Positions 1 through 8,293 of a DNA stretch of 45,780 nt are shown in pieces; the first letter of the stretch is position 1, and each line of letters begins with the position of its first letter. The DNA lies in assembly GCA_025362055.1 (NCBI GenBank), contig JANYIM010000014.1, forward strand, positions 1 through 45,780, in the 5' to 3' direction. The notes under the pieces were generated by a model. The model searched no databases. It worked only from the letters and a program-made list of their open reading frames with translations, and had not been told where the DNA came from. Made by a program: the position numbers and the translations under genes. This DNA comes from Bacteroidota bacterium. GTDB taxonomy: Bacteria; Bacteroidota; Bacteroidia; Chitinophagales; Chitinophagaceae.

Positions 1-234
1 GACGCCTCCGCAGATTGTGTTCGGTATGGATTGGCTCAAGCGGAAAGCCTGACCTTCCTTCTTCATCTGATAACTCCATGCGGGAACCAACTTAGCTACA
101 TTACTAGCATTAATCTGCTTCAGCGGTGAAAAGCGTTGGCCGCCCGCGTCGTGCCCATACGTAGGCCAATCGTTTTGCGCCTGAAGATTTGGAAGGGCTA
201 GACTCACAAAAGCCAGTAACCATGGGGTTCGCAT
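1..234 (-). CDS. PQQ-dependent dehydrogenase, N-terminal fragment (runs off left edge)
   Basis: Seen: an uninterrupted 78-codon minus-strand frame starts at an ATG at 234 and runs off the window. It opens with a signal peptide ([20 protein letters not shown]), then [18 protein letters not shown], then a segment ending LVPAWSYQM. Known: mature quinoprotein alcohol/glucose dehydrogenases begin with the pattern W-x-x-Y-G-x-D-x-x-x-x-R-[FY]-S-P-L followed by a 'Q-I-[NT]-x-x-N-V-x-x-L-x-x-A-W' repeat start, and this matches. The enzyme would be a periplasmic PQQ beta-propeller. The gene has nothing to do with the polysaccharide locus to its right and its base composition is richer in GC, so it may come from another genome through an assembly join near 255. 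The family call is fairly safe; genuine linkage to this chromosome is doubtful. Confidence 0.6.
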   Translation of the reverse strand, partial: MRTPWLLAFVSLALPNLQAQNDWPTYGHDAGGQRFSPLKQINASNVAKLVPAWSYQMKKEGQAFRLSQSIPNTICGGV

Positions 235-257
235 TGTCTTTCCTTTCGGTCTTTTGC

Positions 258-914
258 GAAGTGTATGGTTCATTGGGGGCAACAGGTTTTTTTACAGAAA
301 CAACGGCCTATGATCCACGCAGCCCCTATTCTGCATCCAAGGCCTCATCGGATCATATCGTACGGGCATTTTATCATACTTATGGATTCCCTGTAAAGAT
401 TTCCAATTGCAGTAATAACTACGGGCCCTTTCATTTTCCTGAAAAATTAATTCCGCTTTGCATTCATAATATCATCAACAATAAATCGCTGCCCATTTAT
501 GGAAAAGGGGAGAACATACGGGATTGGTTATACGTAGAAGATCATGTAGCAGCCATTGATCTCATTTTTCACAAGGGAAAAACCGGCGAGACCTATAATA
601 TTGGCGGACATAATGAATGGACCAATATTGACCTTGTAAAGGAATTGTGCAGGCAGATGGATGAAAAACTGGGCCGTGAAAAAGGCGCATCAGAAAAACT
701 GATCACTTATGTGAAAGACCGTGCAGGACATGATCTGCGCTATGCTATTGATGCAACTAAGTTAAAAGATGAACTGGGTTGGATGCCATCATTGCAATTT
801 GAAGAAGGATTGGGTAAAACGATCGACTGGTATTTGAATAACGGTGAATGGCTAAATCATGTAACAAGCGGAGATTATCAAAGTTATTACGATAAACAAT
901 ATCATAAACGATAA
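258..914 (+). CDS. rmlB: dTDP-glucose 4,6-dehydratase, 5'-truncated
   Basis: Known role: converts dTDP-glucose to dTDP-4-keto-6-deoxyglucose for rhamnose and other deoxysugars. Seen: from 258 the frame reads [12 protein letters not shown], then YSASKAS (catalytic Y-x3-K), [23 protein letters not shown] and NIGGHNEW, all hallmark RmlB blocks. About 219 residues remain of the usual ~350. The Rossmann GxxGxxG and the T-D of the catalytic T-D-E are missing; the Glu of that triad is the first homologous residue. Codons before 258 (a possible start at 189) translate to unrelated sequence that is antisense to the PQQ dehydrogenase fragment. The gene is therefore either cut by an assembly join or truly truncated. 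It is followed 1 bp later by rmlA. No rmlC or rmlD is seen in this window. Confidence 0.85.
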   Translation, partial: EVYGSLGATGFFTETTAYDPRSPYSASKASSDHIVRAFYHTYGFPVKISNCSNNYGPFHFPEKLIPLCIHNIINNKSLPIYGKGENIRDWLYVEDHVAAIDLIFHKGKTGETYNIGGHNEWTNIDLVKELCRQMDEKLGREKGASEKLITYVKDRAGHDLRYAIDATKLKDELGWMPSLQFEEGLGKTIDWYLNNGEWLNHVTSGDYQSYYDKQYHKR

Positions 915-915
915 A

Positions 916-1779
916 ATGATGAGAGGAATAATTCTTGCCGGGGGTAGCGGTACCAGGTTATATCCGATTACGATGGGTATCAGTAAACAACTGATGCCGA
1001 TCTATGATAAGCCAATGATCTATTACCCGCTCAGCACTTTAATGTTGGCGGGGATAAAAGAAATTTTGGTGATCACTACACCCGAAGACCAGCAACAGTT
1101 TATTCGTTTACTCGGCGACGGTAGCCAATGGGGTTGCAGCATCTCCTATGCAAAACAAGAAATACCCAATGGCCTTGCACAGGCCTTTGTGATAGGATCC
1201 GATTTTATTGGCACTGACAGCGTAGCATTGGTGTTGGGAGATAATATCTTTTACGGTAGCGGCTTCAGTAAATTGTTACAGGGCTCGGCAAATCCAAATG
1301 GGGCGGTGATCTTTGCATATCCTGTTAGTGACCCGGAAAGATATGGTGTGGTTGAGTTTGATGAAAACAAGAACGCTTTGAGTATTGAAGAAAAACCTGT
1401 TCGGCCCAAAAGTAATTATGCAGTACCGGGATTATATTTTTATGATAACAGCGTAGTGAAGATCGCATCAACATTGGCGCCCGGCGCCCGCGGTGAATAC
1501 GAGATCACGGATGTAAACAAGGTGTACCTGCAACAAAAAAAATTAAAAGTAGGCGTACTAGACCGGGGCTTTGCATGGCTTGATACGGGTACTTTTGAAT
1601 CATTGCACGATGCAACAGAATATGTACGGGTAATAGAAAAAAGACAGGGCCTAAAGATCGGTTGCCCCGAGGAGATCGCTTACCGGATGGGATTTATCGA
1701 TGCCGCGCAATTAACAGCGCTTGCAAAAAAAATGGAAAAAAGCGGGTATGGGGAATATTTAAAAAAGATCATTAAATAA
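916..1779 (+). CDS. rmlA: glucose-1-phosphate thymidylyltransferase
   Basis: Makes dTDP-glucose from glucose-1-phosphate and dTTP, the first step of dTDP-deoxysugar synthesis, in the cytosol. Seen: 287 residues, the normal length. The nucleotide-binding signature [11 protein letters not shown] lies at residues 7-17, the metal-binding LGDN at 107-110, EKP at 159-161 and WLDTGT at 221-226. The order rmlB-rmlA with a 1-bp gap indicates one transcript. The start is either of two adjacent ATGs (916 or 919). A hairpin with a short T-run follows immediately after the stop codon. High confidence from sequence motifs alone. Confidence 0.97.
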   Translation: MMRGIILAGGSGTRLYPITMGISKQLMPIYDKPMIYYPLSTLMLAGIKEILVITTPEDQQQFIRLLGDGSQWGCSISYAKQEIPNGLAQAFVIGSDFIGTDSVALVLGDNIFYGSGFSKLLQGSANPNGAVIFAYPVSDPERYGVVEFDENKNALSIEEKPVRPKSNYAVPGLYFYDNSVVKIASTLAPGARGEYEITDVNKVYLQQKKLKVGVLDRGFAWLDTGTFESLHDATEYVRVIEKRQGLKIGCPEEIAYRMGFIDAAQLTALAKKMEKSGYGEYLKKIIK

Positions 1780-1797
1780 ATTGCTGCAGCAATTTTT
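1778..1797 (+). terminator. weak intrinsic terminator candidate after rmlA
   Basis: A 7-bp A/T-rich stem (AAATTGC at 1778-1784, GCAATTT at 1789-1795) with a TGCA loop, running into a short T tract. It begins on the last bases of the rmlA stop codon. The stem is short and AT-rich, so termination would be partial at best. Confidence 0.4.
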
Positions 1798-1816
1798 GTG
1801 TCATACAACAAGATAA

Positions 1817-2392
1817 ATGTCTTCAATTAAAATAAATATAGCTGCAAACCTGGTTGGAAAAATTTGGTCGGCAGTTATAGCAATCCTGCTCATCCCTCAA
1901 TATATAAAATACCTGGGCATTGAATCTTATGGATTGGTGGGGTTTTATGGTACACTGATAGGCTCGATGGTATTGCTGGATCTTGGATTAAGCACAACGA
2001 TCAACAGGGAACTGGCAAAATTCAAGGCAGCAAACGGTGAACCCAAAGCCATCCGCGACCTTACCTTTTCACTGGAAGTTGTTTACTGGGCAATTGGGAT
2101 ATTCATTTGTTTGTTGATCGTTTTATTATCGGGATTCATCACCAGCCATTGGGTGAAAGTAGAGCACTTACCCGTTTCCGTTGTTAAACGGTCCATCATG
2201 CTGATGGGAGCGGTCATTGCTTTTCAATGGCCTATTAGCCTTTACGATGGCGGGTTAACGGGATTAGATAAACAGGTACTCAATAACAGTATCACCGTAA
2301 TACTGAGCACGCTGCGGGCTGCAGGGGTTATCATTATCCTTAAATATTTTTCGCCTACGCTGGAAGCATTTTTTTATGGCAGGCGGCGCTGA
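1817..2392 (+). CDS. polysaccharide flippase (Wzx-like), N-terminal fragment of a frameshifted gene
   Basis: Seen: 191 residues starting MSSIKINIAANLVGKIW, with five or six hydrophobic segments typical of the N-terminal half of MATE/MOP-superfamily Wzx flippases (IPQYIKYLGIESYGLVGFY is a characteristic first-loop sequence). The frame closes with the non-membrane tail FFYGRRR just after a run of seven T at 2369-2375. Reading past the T run in the other frame gives LWQAALSFLYVLTMRIG, which leads straight into the next ORF, so the two pieces are one gene of about 500 codons with a -1 net frame change. Either a decayed gene, phase variation at the homopolymer, transcriptional slippage or a sequencing error. 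An intact flippase lies at 15163-16440. Confidence 0.75.
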   Translation: MSSIKINIAANLVGKIWSAVIAILLIPQYIKYLGIESYGLVGFYGTLIGSMVLLDLGLSTTINRELAKFKAANGEPKAIRDLTFSLEVVYWAIGIFICLLIVLLSGFITSHWVKVEHLPVSVVKRSIMLMGAVIAFQWPISLYDGGLTGLDKQVLNNSITVILSTLRAAGVIIILKYFSPTLEAFFYGRRR

Positions 2393-2412
2393 GTTTTTTA
2401 TATGTACTTACC

Positions 2413-3336
2413 ATGCGGATCGGATTATGGCGATCAATGCCAAAAGACCCCATGCGCCCTGTATTTTCGAAAGAGCAACTTAAAACGATCTGGAAATTTG
2501 CAGCAGGGATGACCGGCATCAGCCTGGCCACCTTTTTTTTAATGCAGATCGATAAGATCGTACTAAGTAAAATATTACCGCTATCGCAATTCGGTTATTA
2601 TACACTTGCTTTTACCATTGCTACCAGTATTGGCATGATCGTTGGCCCCATCAGCATCACTTTTTTCCCAAGATTTTCGGGGCTTGTTGCTGCCGGAAAA
2701 AATGAAGAATTGAAAACCCTCTATCACCAGGCCTGTAAACTGATGGCAACTTTTATTTTTCCCATCTGCCTTGTATTGCTGTTTTTTATTGAAGATATTT
2801 TGCGCATCTGGACAAAGAATACCGTAACAACCGGGAACACATATTTAATGGCGCAGATACTGATCATTGGAAGTATGTTCAACGCTTTAATGGTGATGCC
2901 CTATAATTTACTGATCGCAAATGGCTGTACAAAATTCACCATTTATCAAAACAGCATTGCTGCGTTTATCCTTATACCCCTGCTTTTTTGGTGGACCGGT
3001 TTATATGGCGCCATCGGCGCTACCTATGTATGGCTGATCGTGAATGCGGGTTATGTCATCATCAGCCAACCACTTATGCATCGGAAACTTTTAAAGAATG
3101 AACTGGCAAAATGGTACTGGAACGATACCCTGGAGCCCATGATAGCACCGCTGGTAATGGTTTTGCTGCTTAAATCGGGGTTGCGTTATTTTTTACCGGG
3201 CCTTCAACCCAACTTAATTTTAATAGGCTGTATCTTTGCAGTTACATTTGGGGCCTCTGTATTAAGTATGTCTGATACCAGGGTATTCATTAAAAAGACC
3301 ATTCAAAATTTACTGGTAAATGGAAGAGAAAGATAA
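2413..3336 (+). CDS. polysaccharide flippase (Wzx-like), C-terminal fragment of the frameshifted gene
   Basis: Seen: 307 residues in the frame 2 bases offset from the preceding fragment. It carries the second half of a MOP-superfamily flippase: LKTIWKFAAGMTGISLATFFLMQIDKIVLSK is the usual start of the second bundle, followed by repeated hydrophobic helices and PYNLLIANGCTKFTIYQN. The ATG at 2413 is an internal Met of the original protein, so this start is probably not a natural one. The last 17 bases overlap the following glycosyltransferase gene, as expected for a translationally coupled operon. The fragment alone is unlikely to act as a transporter. Confidence 0.75.
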   Translation: MRIGLWRSMPKDPMRPVFSKEQLKTIWKFAAGMTGISLATFFLMQIDKIVLSKILPLSQFGYYTLAFTIATSIGMIVGPISITFFPRFSGLVAAGKNEELKTLYHQACKLMATFIFPICLVLLFFIEDILRIWTKNTVTTGNTYLMAQILIIGSMFNALMVMPYNLLIANGCTKFTIYQNSIAAFILIPLLFWWTGLYGAIGATYVWLIVNAGYVIISQPLMHRKLLKNELAKWYWNDTLEPMIAPLVMVLLLKSGLRYFLPGLQPNLILIGCIFAVTFGASVLSMSDTRVFIKKTIQNLLVNGRER

Positions 3337-4363
3337 TCATCATGCACCGTTGGTAAGTATTGTGATCACTTCGTATAACCGGGCTCATTTTATTGAAAAA
3401 GCGATCCAATCTGCTTTGATACAGGATTATCCAAACCTGGAAATTGTGATCAGTGATAATTGCAGTACAGATGATAGTGAGAAGCTGATAAAACGGTATA
3501 CAAATGATGCAAGGGTAAAATATTTTAAAAATGCTTCGAATATCGGGATGATCCCCAATTTTATTAAAGCTACTAACGAATATGCAAAAGGAAAATATAT
3601 AAGCTTTATTTCTTCCGATGATTATCTGATAAATGACTCTTTTATATCAGAAGCCATAAAAAAAATAAAGAAGCACCCATCCATCACCGTAGTAACCGGC
3701 ATTAACATTTCTGAGGTTACCCAAAGCAATGATTTTTTTACCGACCAATCGTATCCTTTCTATAAAAAAATATTTTATAACAAACCCTTCGTTACGGGCA
3801 AAGAAGTGTTTCTTCAATTCCCGGCCTGCCATTCTATCAGTTACGGGGGCACGCTGATGAGCAGAGAAAAACTGATGGGTTTGGATGCCACGAAAGCTGT
3901 TCCCATATCTTACGACGTTCAGAATATACTGCAGCTGTTACTTACAGGCGATGCAGCATTTATAGGGAAAAAAACCTATGTAGCCCGGCGGCATGATGAA
4001 AATGCTACTTCCACAGTAACTAAAGCGCAAACCTATATTGATAACCTGGCTTATATCGATATCCCTTACCAGTATGCGTTGCACAACAAGATACTGGATA
4101 AAAAGACACTGGATAAATGGAAGACAGCGATGTATTGCAATTTTTGTGAACAATGCCTGAAGCATTATTACCGGCACGATAAAAAGCAGTATAACGTCTT
4201 TGCCTTGTTCTTAAAAACACACCACCCGGTTGTCTATAAAAAGATAACAGGCAAACTGGATTGGGCGGCGCATTATATATTGTTTGCAAATAAATCTATT
4301 GGTAATGCCTATAGGAGTTCGAGGACTTATCTTGGAAAAATAAAGCGTGGAGTTAAAAAATAA
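3320..4363 (+). CDS. family 2 glycosyltransferase
   Basis: Cytosolic or membrane-associated inverting glycosyltransferase of the GT-A fold, expected to add one sugar to the lipid-linked repeat unit. Seen: 347 residues; VSIVITSYNRAHFIEKAIQS at residues 12-31 and ISDNCSTDDS at 44-53 form the nucleotide-binding region, and SSDDYL at 98-103 supplies the DxD-type metal site. The C-terminal third is basic and has no clear membrane helix. It overlaps the flippase fragment by 17 bases. Donor and acceptor cannot be read from sequence. Confidence 0.88.
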   Translation: MEEKDNHHAPLVSIVITSYNRAHFIEKAIQSALIQDYPNLEIVISDNCSTDDSEKLIKRYTNDARVKYFKNASNIGMIPNFIKATNEYAKGKYISFISSDDYLINDSFISEAIKKIKKHPSITVVTGINISEVTQSNDFFTDQSYPFYKKIFYNKPFVTGKEVFLQFPACHSISYGGTLMSREKLMGLDATKAVPISYDVQNILQLLLTGDAAFIGKKTYVARRHDENATSTVTKAQTYIDNLAYIDIPYQYALHNKILDKKTLDKWKTAMYCNFCEQCLKHYYRHDKKQYNVFALFLKTHHPVVYKKITGKLDWAAHYILFANKSIGNAYRSSRTYLGKIKRGVKK

Positions 4364-4373
4364 GCCTGGCAAT

Positions 4374-5147
4374 ATGAACACTATAATTAAAAAAATAGGC
4401 TATGGTTGTTTGCATATCCTGACATTTGGCAGGGGAGTAACAAAAAAAATAAACGGGATCGCTGTTAAATTCCCGACCTCATATTTCAGGTACTTCCCGG
4501 GAGATTATGAAAAAGATAATTTTTTGGTGATACAGGAGTCTGTAAAAAAAGATGACGTTGCTATAGATATCGGCGCTCATATAGGTTTAATGGCAGTAGT
4601 GCTGGGAAAGACCGTTGGCGCTAACGGTAAAGTGTACAGTTTTGAACCCACGCCAAAGTCTTTTGAGGTCTTGAATAAAACGATACAATTAAATCATCTG
4701 CAAAAAATAGTGATCCTTGTTAATAAAGCGGTATCATCAGGCTCGGGTACCATTGAATTCAACGCTGATAACGAAAATGTTTCTAATAGTATTATCTCCT
4801 ATGAATATAACACCGGCCATAAAAAGATAACCGTACAGGTAATATCGGTTGATGATTTTGTAAAAGAAACAGGATTGCAGCGGTTAAATTTCATTAAGAT
4901 AGATGCAGAAGGGGTGGAGCTGGATGTTTTAAAAGGAGCAAAACAAACGCTGCGTGATTTTGACTGTAAAATAATCCTGGCGCTTCACCCGGTGGCAATA
5001 GAAGCCAAGGGCGATTCACTTGCTGATATATATGACCTGCTGGCCGCTTTTGGATACCGCGTTTATTGGCAGAAAAAAGAGATCAGTAAACGGTCTTTTT
5101 GCGAGCAGGTAAATATGTTTGATGTTTACCTGGAAAAGATAAAATGA
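4374..5147 (+). CDS. FkbM-family methyltransferase
   Basis: Predicted SAM-dependent O-methyltransferase acting on a sugar of the glycan. Seen (numbering from the ATG at 4374, 257 residues): AIDIGAHIG at 63-71 is the SAM-binding motif I, FEPTP at 90-94 is motif II, and KIDAEGVELDVLKGA further on is the signature that defines the FkbM family. A longer reading from a GTG at 4347 would overlap the upstream gene; I prefer the ATG, which gives MNTIIKKIGYG and a 10-base gap. It is the last plus-strand gene before a convergent minus-strand glycosyltransferase. Confidence 0.85.
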   Translation: MNTIIKKIGYGCLHILTFGRGVTKKINGIAVKFPTSYFRYFPGDYEKDNFLVIQESVKKDDVAIDIGAHIGLMAVVLGKTVGANGKVYSFEPTPKSFEVLNKTIQLNHLQKIVILVNKAVSSGSGTIEFNADNENVSNSIISYEYNTGHKKITVQVISVDDFVKETGLQRLNFIKIDAEGVELDVLKGAKQTLRDFDCKIILALHPVAIEAKGDSLADIYDLLAAFGYRVYWQKKEISKRSFCEQVNMFDVYLEKIK

Positions 5148-5153
5148 GGAGGC

Positions 5154-6266
5154 CTATTTTTTATTTGCTAAAAGATCAAAAAGGGCCTTGTATTTTTCTT
5201 TTACACTTTCCAGTGAAAAATTTTCATTCACTGTTTTTAGCAGGTTTACAGAAAGCGGTTCCAGCATATTTTTATCTGCCGTGATATCTTTTAATATTTT
5301 CACTGTTTCATCCACCGGGTTATCACGATTCACCAGGAAACCATTATGACCCGGGATGATAGTTTCTTCAAAATCGCCTACACCATAGCATACAATGACG
5401 GTTTTATTGCAAAACGCGGCCTCTTTTGCAATATGGCTGCTTGCTTCGGATCCTGAAAGTAATAATACGATATCAGCGGCTTTGATGTAGTCAAATACAT
5501 TATATACCCATCCCGCTAGAAATATATTTTCCTGCATACCATTAGCAACTATCCATTCCTGTAAGTTTCCCTTATGTTCACCGTCACCAATGCATACCAG
5601 TTTACAATCGATACCATCGGCAACCATTTTTTTTATAGCTTCAAAGGCAAGTACATGGCGTTTCATTTCCACCAGGCGGGCTATATACAGTACCAACAGA
5701 CCAGCCTTATACTGACTTTGTATTGATGCCTCTTTTCCGGCGATATCGTTTTTATACTGCAAGGGGTCATAGCATAAATTGATACGGCATATCTTCTTTT
5801 CGCGCACATTTTCTTTTAACAATTGTTTTTTTACCATATCTGATATTGCCATTATTTTAGGGGAATACCTGCTGGCAAACCAATTCATTAATTTATCCTT
5901 TATTGAATTGGTCTCACTGTAGATAACGGAATTATGCCTTACATAAACTGGTTTTGAAAGTATGAAGTGCTTTGCAATACCGGCCACCACAGCACAGCCC
6001 TGTCCATTGCTAAAAACAATGTCTATCTTTTGTTTCCTGCAAAAACGGATTAAAAAGCGGAGCTGCCTTGCAAAGAAAAAGATACTCCTGCCCGTTACCC
6101 CTGAACTATATGCAACTGCACCAAGTTCACTAAAATTCTGATGCAGCATACCTGGCGGCATCCAGGTCAGCAAAATTACTTCATGCCCCATCTGTTTAAA
6201 CAGAACTGCCTGTGATTGCTGGTCTACAGCCCTGGCGTTAGCGGGTGAGTAAAGAAGTATTTTCAT
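5154..6266 (-). CDS. family 4 glycosyltransferase, inverted in the cluster
   Basis: Retaining GT-B glycosyltransferase. Seen: 370 residues; N-terminal Rossmann start MKILLYSPANARAVDQQSQ, and the C-terminal donor domain with ARLVEMKRH at 196-204, GDGE at 227-230 and SGSEASSHIAKEAA at 271-284 in place of the usual E-x7-E region. It is one of only two minus-strand genes in the polysaccharide locus. It ends 6 bp from the preceding plus-strand gene and diverges from the next GT2 gene across a 48-bp gap. That arrangement implies its own promoter and suggests insertion or inversion of a cassette. Substrate unknown. Confidence 0.85.
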   Translation of the reverse strand: MKILLYSPANARAVDQQSQAVLFKQMGHEVILLTWMPPGMLHQNFSELGAVAYSSGVTGRSIFFFARQLRFLIRFCRKQKIDIVFSNGQGCAVVAGIAKHFILSKPVYVRHNSVIYSETNSIKDKLMNWFASRYSPKIMAISDMVKKQLLKENVREKKICRINLCYDPLQYKNDIAGKEASIQSQYKAGLLVLYIARLVEMKRHVLAFEAIKKMVADGIDCKLVCIGDGEHKGNLQEWIVANGMQENIFLAGWVYNVFDYIKAADIVLLLSGSEASSHIAKEAAFCNKTVIVCYGVGDFEETIIPGHNGFLVNRDNPVDETVKILKDITADKNMLEPLSVNLLKTVNENFSLESVKEKYKALFDLLANKK

Positions 6267-6302
6267 AAAACTAGTGTGCTCAAAAGTACATTTTAAATCT
6301 TT

Positions 6303-6310
6303 TATCTTTG
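6303..6310 (+). promoter_or_regulatory. Bacteroidota -7 box (TATCTTTG) before GT2 gene
   Basis: TATCTTTG matches the TAnnTTTG consensus and lies in the short divergent gap between two glycosyltransferase genes. Only four bases separate it from the ATG at 6315, so the transcript would have almost no leader. No convincing -33 TTTG is seen at the right spacing. Confidence 0.35.
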
Positions 6311-6314
6311 CAGG

Positions 6315-7214
6315 ATGAGTGAATTGATATTGTTTTCTGTCATTATCCCAACATACAACAGGGCGGATCTGGTATCAAAAACAATTGCAAGCCTTCTTGA
6401 ACAAACCTATAAGAATTTTGAATTGATCGTAGTTGATGACGGCAGCACCGACAATACAAAAGAAGTGATAGCGGCGATCACCGATCCTCGTGTAAAATAT
6501 TTTGTAAAAGAAAATGCAGAACGCGGAGCGGCAAGAAATTTTGGCTTTTCAAAAGCGATGGGTAACTACATTAATTATTTTGACAGCGATGACCTGGCCT
6601 ACCCCAAGCATTTGCAAACAGCTGCTGACCTGGTAAGCAGGGAAAAGTTTCCGGAGATATTCCATTTGGGATACGACTATAAAACAGAAGCGGGTAAGGT
6701 ACTGCACCAATTTAACAGGTTCAACGGAAATGTGGTCAACTATGCACTGAAAAAAAAAATGATCAGCCCGATATCGTTCTTTATCCGAAAAGATATCGCT
6801 GCACAATTCCCTTTTTCCGAAGACAGGCAACTGATCATGGGGGAAGATATGCTCCATTTATTACATTTGGTTGCAAGGTTCAGACTAGTGTATGATAATA
6901 CGATCACTTCTTCACTTATTCAGCATCCTCAAAGAAGTATGAGTACAAGTGATGCAACGGTTATTTTATATTGCAGGGAGCAGATCACAGCAGCATTAAA
7001 AAAAGACGATGTCTTCATGAAAGTGTATGGTAAATACCTGGCTTACGTAAGCGATGAATATTATTATCTTGCCTGTCTTGATTACCTGCAGCACCACGAC
7101 AATAAGAATGCAAGAAAGTATTTTATGTCATATATCTCATCCAATGCAATCAATATCTTTAGTAAACGTACACTGGTTTTTTTGAAAAAATATTTTTATA
7201 ACCTGATCGCATGA
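6315..7214 (+). CDS. family 2 glycosyltransferase
   Basis: GT-A fold inverting glycosyltransferase. Seen: 299 residues; FSVIIPTYNRADLVSKTI opens the domain, VVDDGSTDNT lies at residues 39-48, the RGAARNFGFSKA segment at 70-81, and the metal-binding DSDD at 90-93. The catalytic-base region is around IMGEDMLHLLHLVARF. No transmembrane anchor is evident. It starts a new plus-strand run after the inverted GT4 gene. The sugar transferred cannot be told from sequence. Confidence 0.88.
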   Translation: MSELILFSVIIPTYNRADLVSKTIASLLEQTYKNFELIVVDDGSTDNTKEVIAAITDPRVKYFVKENAERGAARNFGFSKAMGNYINYFDSDDLAYPKHLQTAADLVSREKFPEIFHLGYDYKTEAGKVLHQFNRFNGNVVNYALKKKMISPISFFIRKDIAAQFPFSEDRQLIMGEDMLHLLHLVARFRLVYDNTITSSLIQHPQRSMSTSDATVILYCREQITAALKKDDVFMKVYGKYLAYVSDEYYYLACLDYLQHHDNKNARKYFMSYISSNAINIFSKRTLVFLKKYFYNLIA

Positions 7215-7257
7215 TATTCCGTTAAATTGCGGACAGCTTTTGTTAAGGAGAATAAAT

Positions 7258-8229
7258 ATGTATACCATCAAATTAATAGGGAAAAGGATAATGGACATAC
7301 TGCTTACGCCGTTCACTTTTTTGGCAGCGTTATGGTATAAATTTATCATTTCAAAAGGGATAAAATTTTTTCCGGTTTCAAAATCTGTCTTCATGCGTGT
7401 AGGTGTCCTGCCTGTGATCGATCATTATTATTATCCCCTTATCAATCCCCAAAAACACCTTCGGCATTCATTAAGGGAGAACAGGTTGCTCCCCGGCATC
7501 GATCTTAATGACAAGGCACAACTTGACCTGCTAAAACAATTCAATTATAATGCAGAGCTGATGGCCTTCCCTTTTAATATGGAAGGCGGCAGGGATAAAT
7601 ATTATTATGATAATCGTATGTTCTCCCAGGGTGATGCTGAGATCCTTTATTCAATGATCCGGCATTTTAAGCCCCGGAAAATAATTGAAGTAGGCAGCGG
7701 TTATTCCACGTTGATGTCATTGAATGCCATGGCAGCCAATAAAAAGGAAGGCTTGCAATATGAATGTCATTTAACCTGTATTGAACCCTATGAAATTCCA
7801 TGGCTCGAAAAACTGGATATAGAATTGAACCGGATACCCGTAGAAAAACTTGACCTTTCTTATTTTCAACAACTGGAAGCAAATGATATTTTATTTATTG
7901 ACTCCTCGCATGTGATCAGGCCGCAGGGAGACGTGTTGTTTGAATTGCTGCAAGTGATCCCAACCTTGCAAAAGGGAGTCATCATACACATACATGATAT
8001 TTTTACACCTAAAGATTATCTCGATGAATGGATACTGGGATCCCATAAAATGTGGAATGAGCAATATTTGCTGGAGGCGTTCCTGAGCAATAACGGCAAC
8101 TTTGAGGTAATGATGGCCCTTAATTATCTTTTTTATGCATACCCGGATGAATTAAATGCTAAATGCCCGATCCTAAAAGAACACCCGCATTTTGAGCCGC
8201 GTTCTTTTTGGATTAGGAAAATAAGATGA
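7258..8229 (+). CDS. class I SAM-dependent methyltransferase (Methyltransf_24 type)
   Basis: Predicted methyltransferase of the polysaccharide locus. Seen: 323 residues from the ATG at 7258, which has a good ribosome binding site (AAGGAG at 7245-7250). An upstream TTG start at 7240 would have no such site. IIEVGSGYST at residues 142-151 is SAM motif I, and FIDSSHVIRPQGD followed by HIHDIF contains the acidic and His residues usual in this family. The N-terminal ~40 residues are hydrophobic and basic and may associate with the membrane. The acceptor is unknown. Confidence 0.8.
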   Translation: MYTIKLIGKRIMDILLTPFTFLAALWYKFIISKGIKFFPVSKSVFMRVGVLPVIDHYYYPLINPQKHLRHSLRENRLLPGIDLNDKAQLDLLKQFNYNAELMAFPFNMEGGRDKYYYDNRMFSQGDAEILYSMIRHFKPRKIIEVGSGYSTLMSLNAMAANKKEGLQYECHLTCIEPYEIPWLEKLDIELNRIPVEKLDLSYFQQLEANDILFIDSSHVIRPQGDVLFELLQVIPTLQKGVIIHIHDIFTPKDYLDEWILGSHKMWNEQYLLEAFLSNNGNFEVMMALNYLFYAYPDELNAKCPILKEHPHFEPRSFWIRKIR

Positions 8230-8293
8230 TAATTTTTAAAAAGGAAGGCCAATACATTCCGGTGCAATAAGAAATTTCCCTTCTTAACGAATT

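Noticed and set aside
189-257. Apparent 23-residue N-terminus of the first plus-strand ORF
   Set aside because: It is antisense to a well-formed signal peptide of the PQQ dehydrogenase fragment and has no similarity to RmlB; homology begins at 258.
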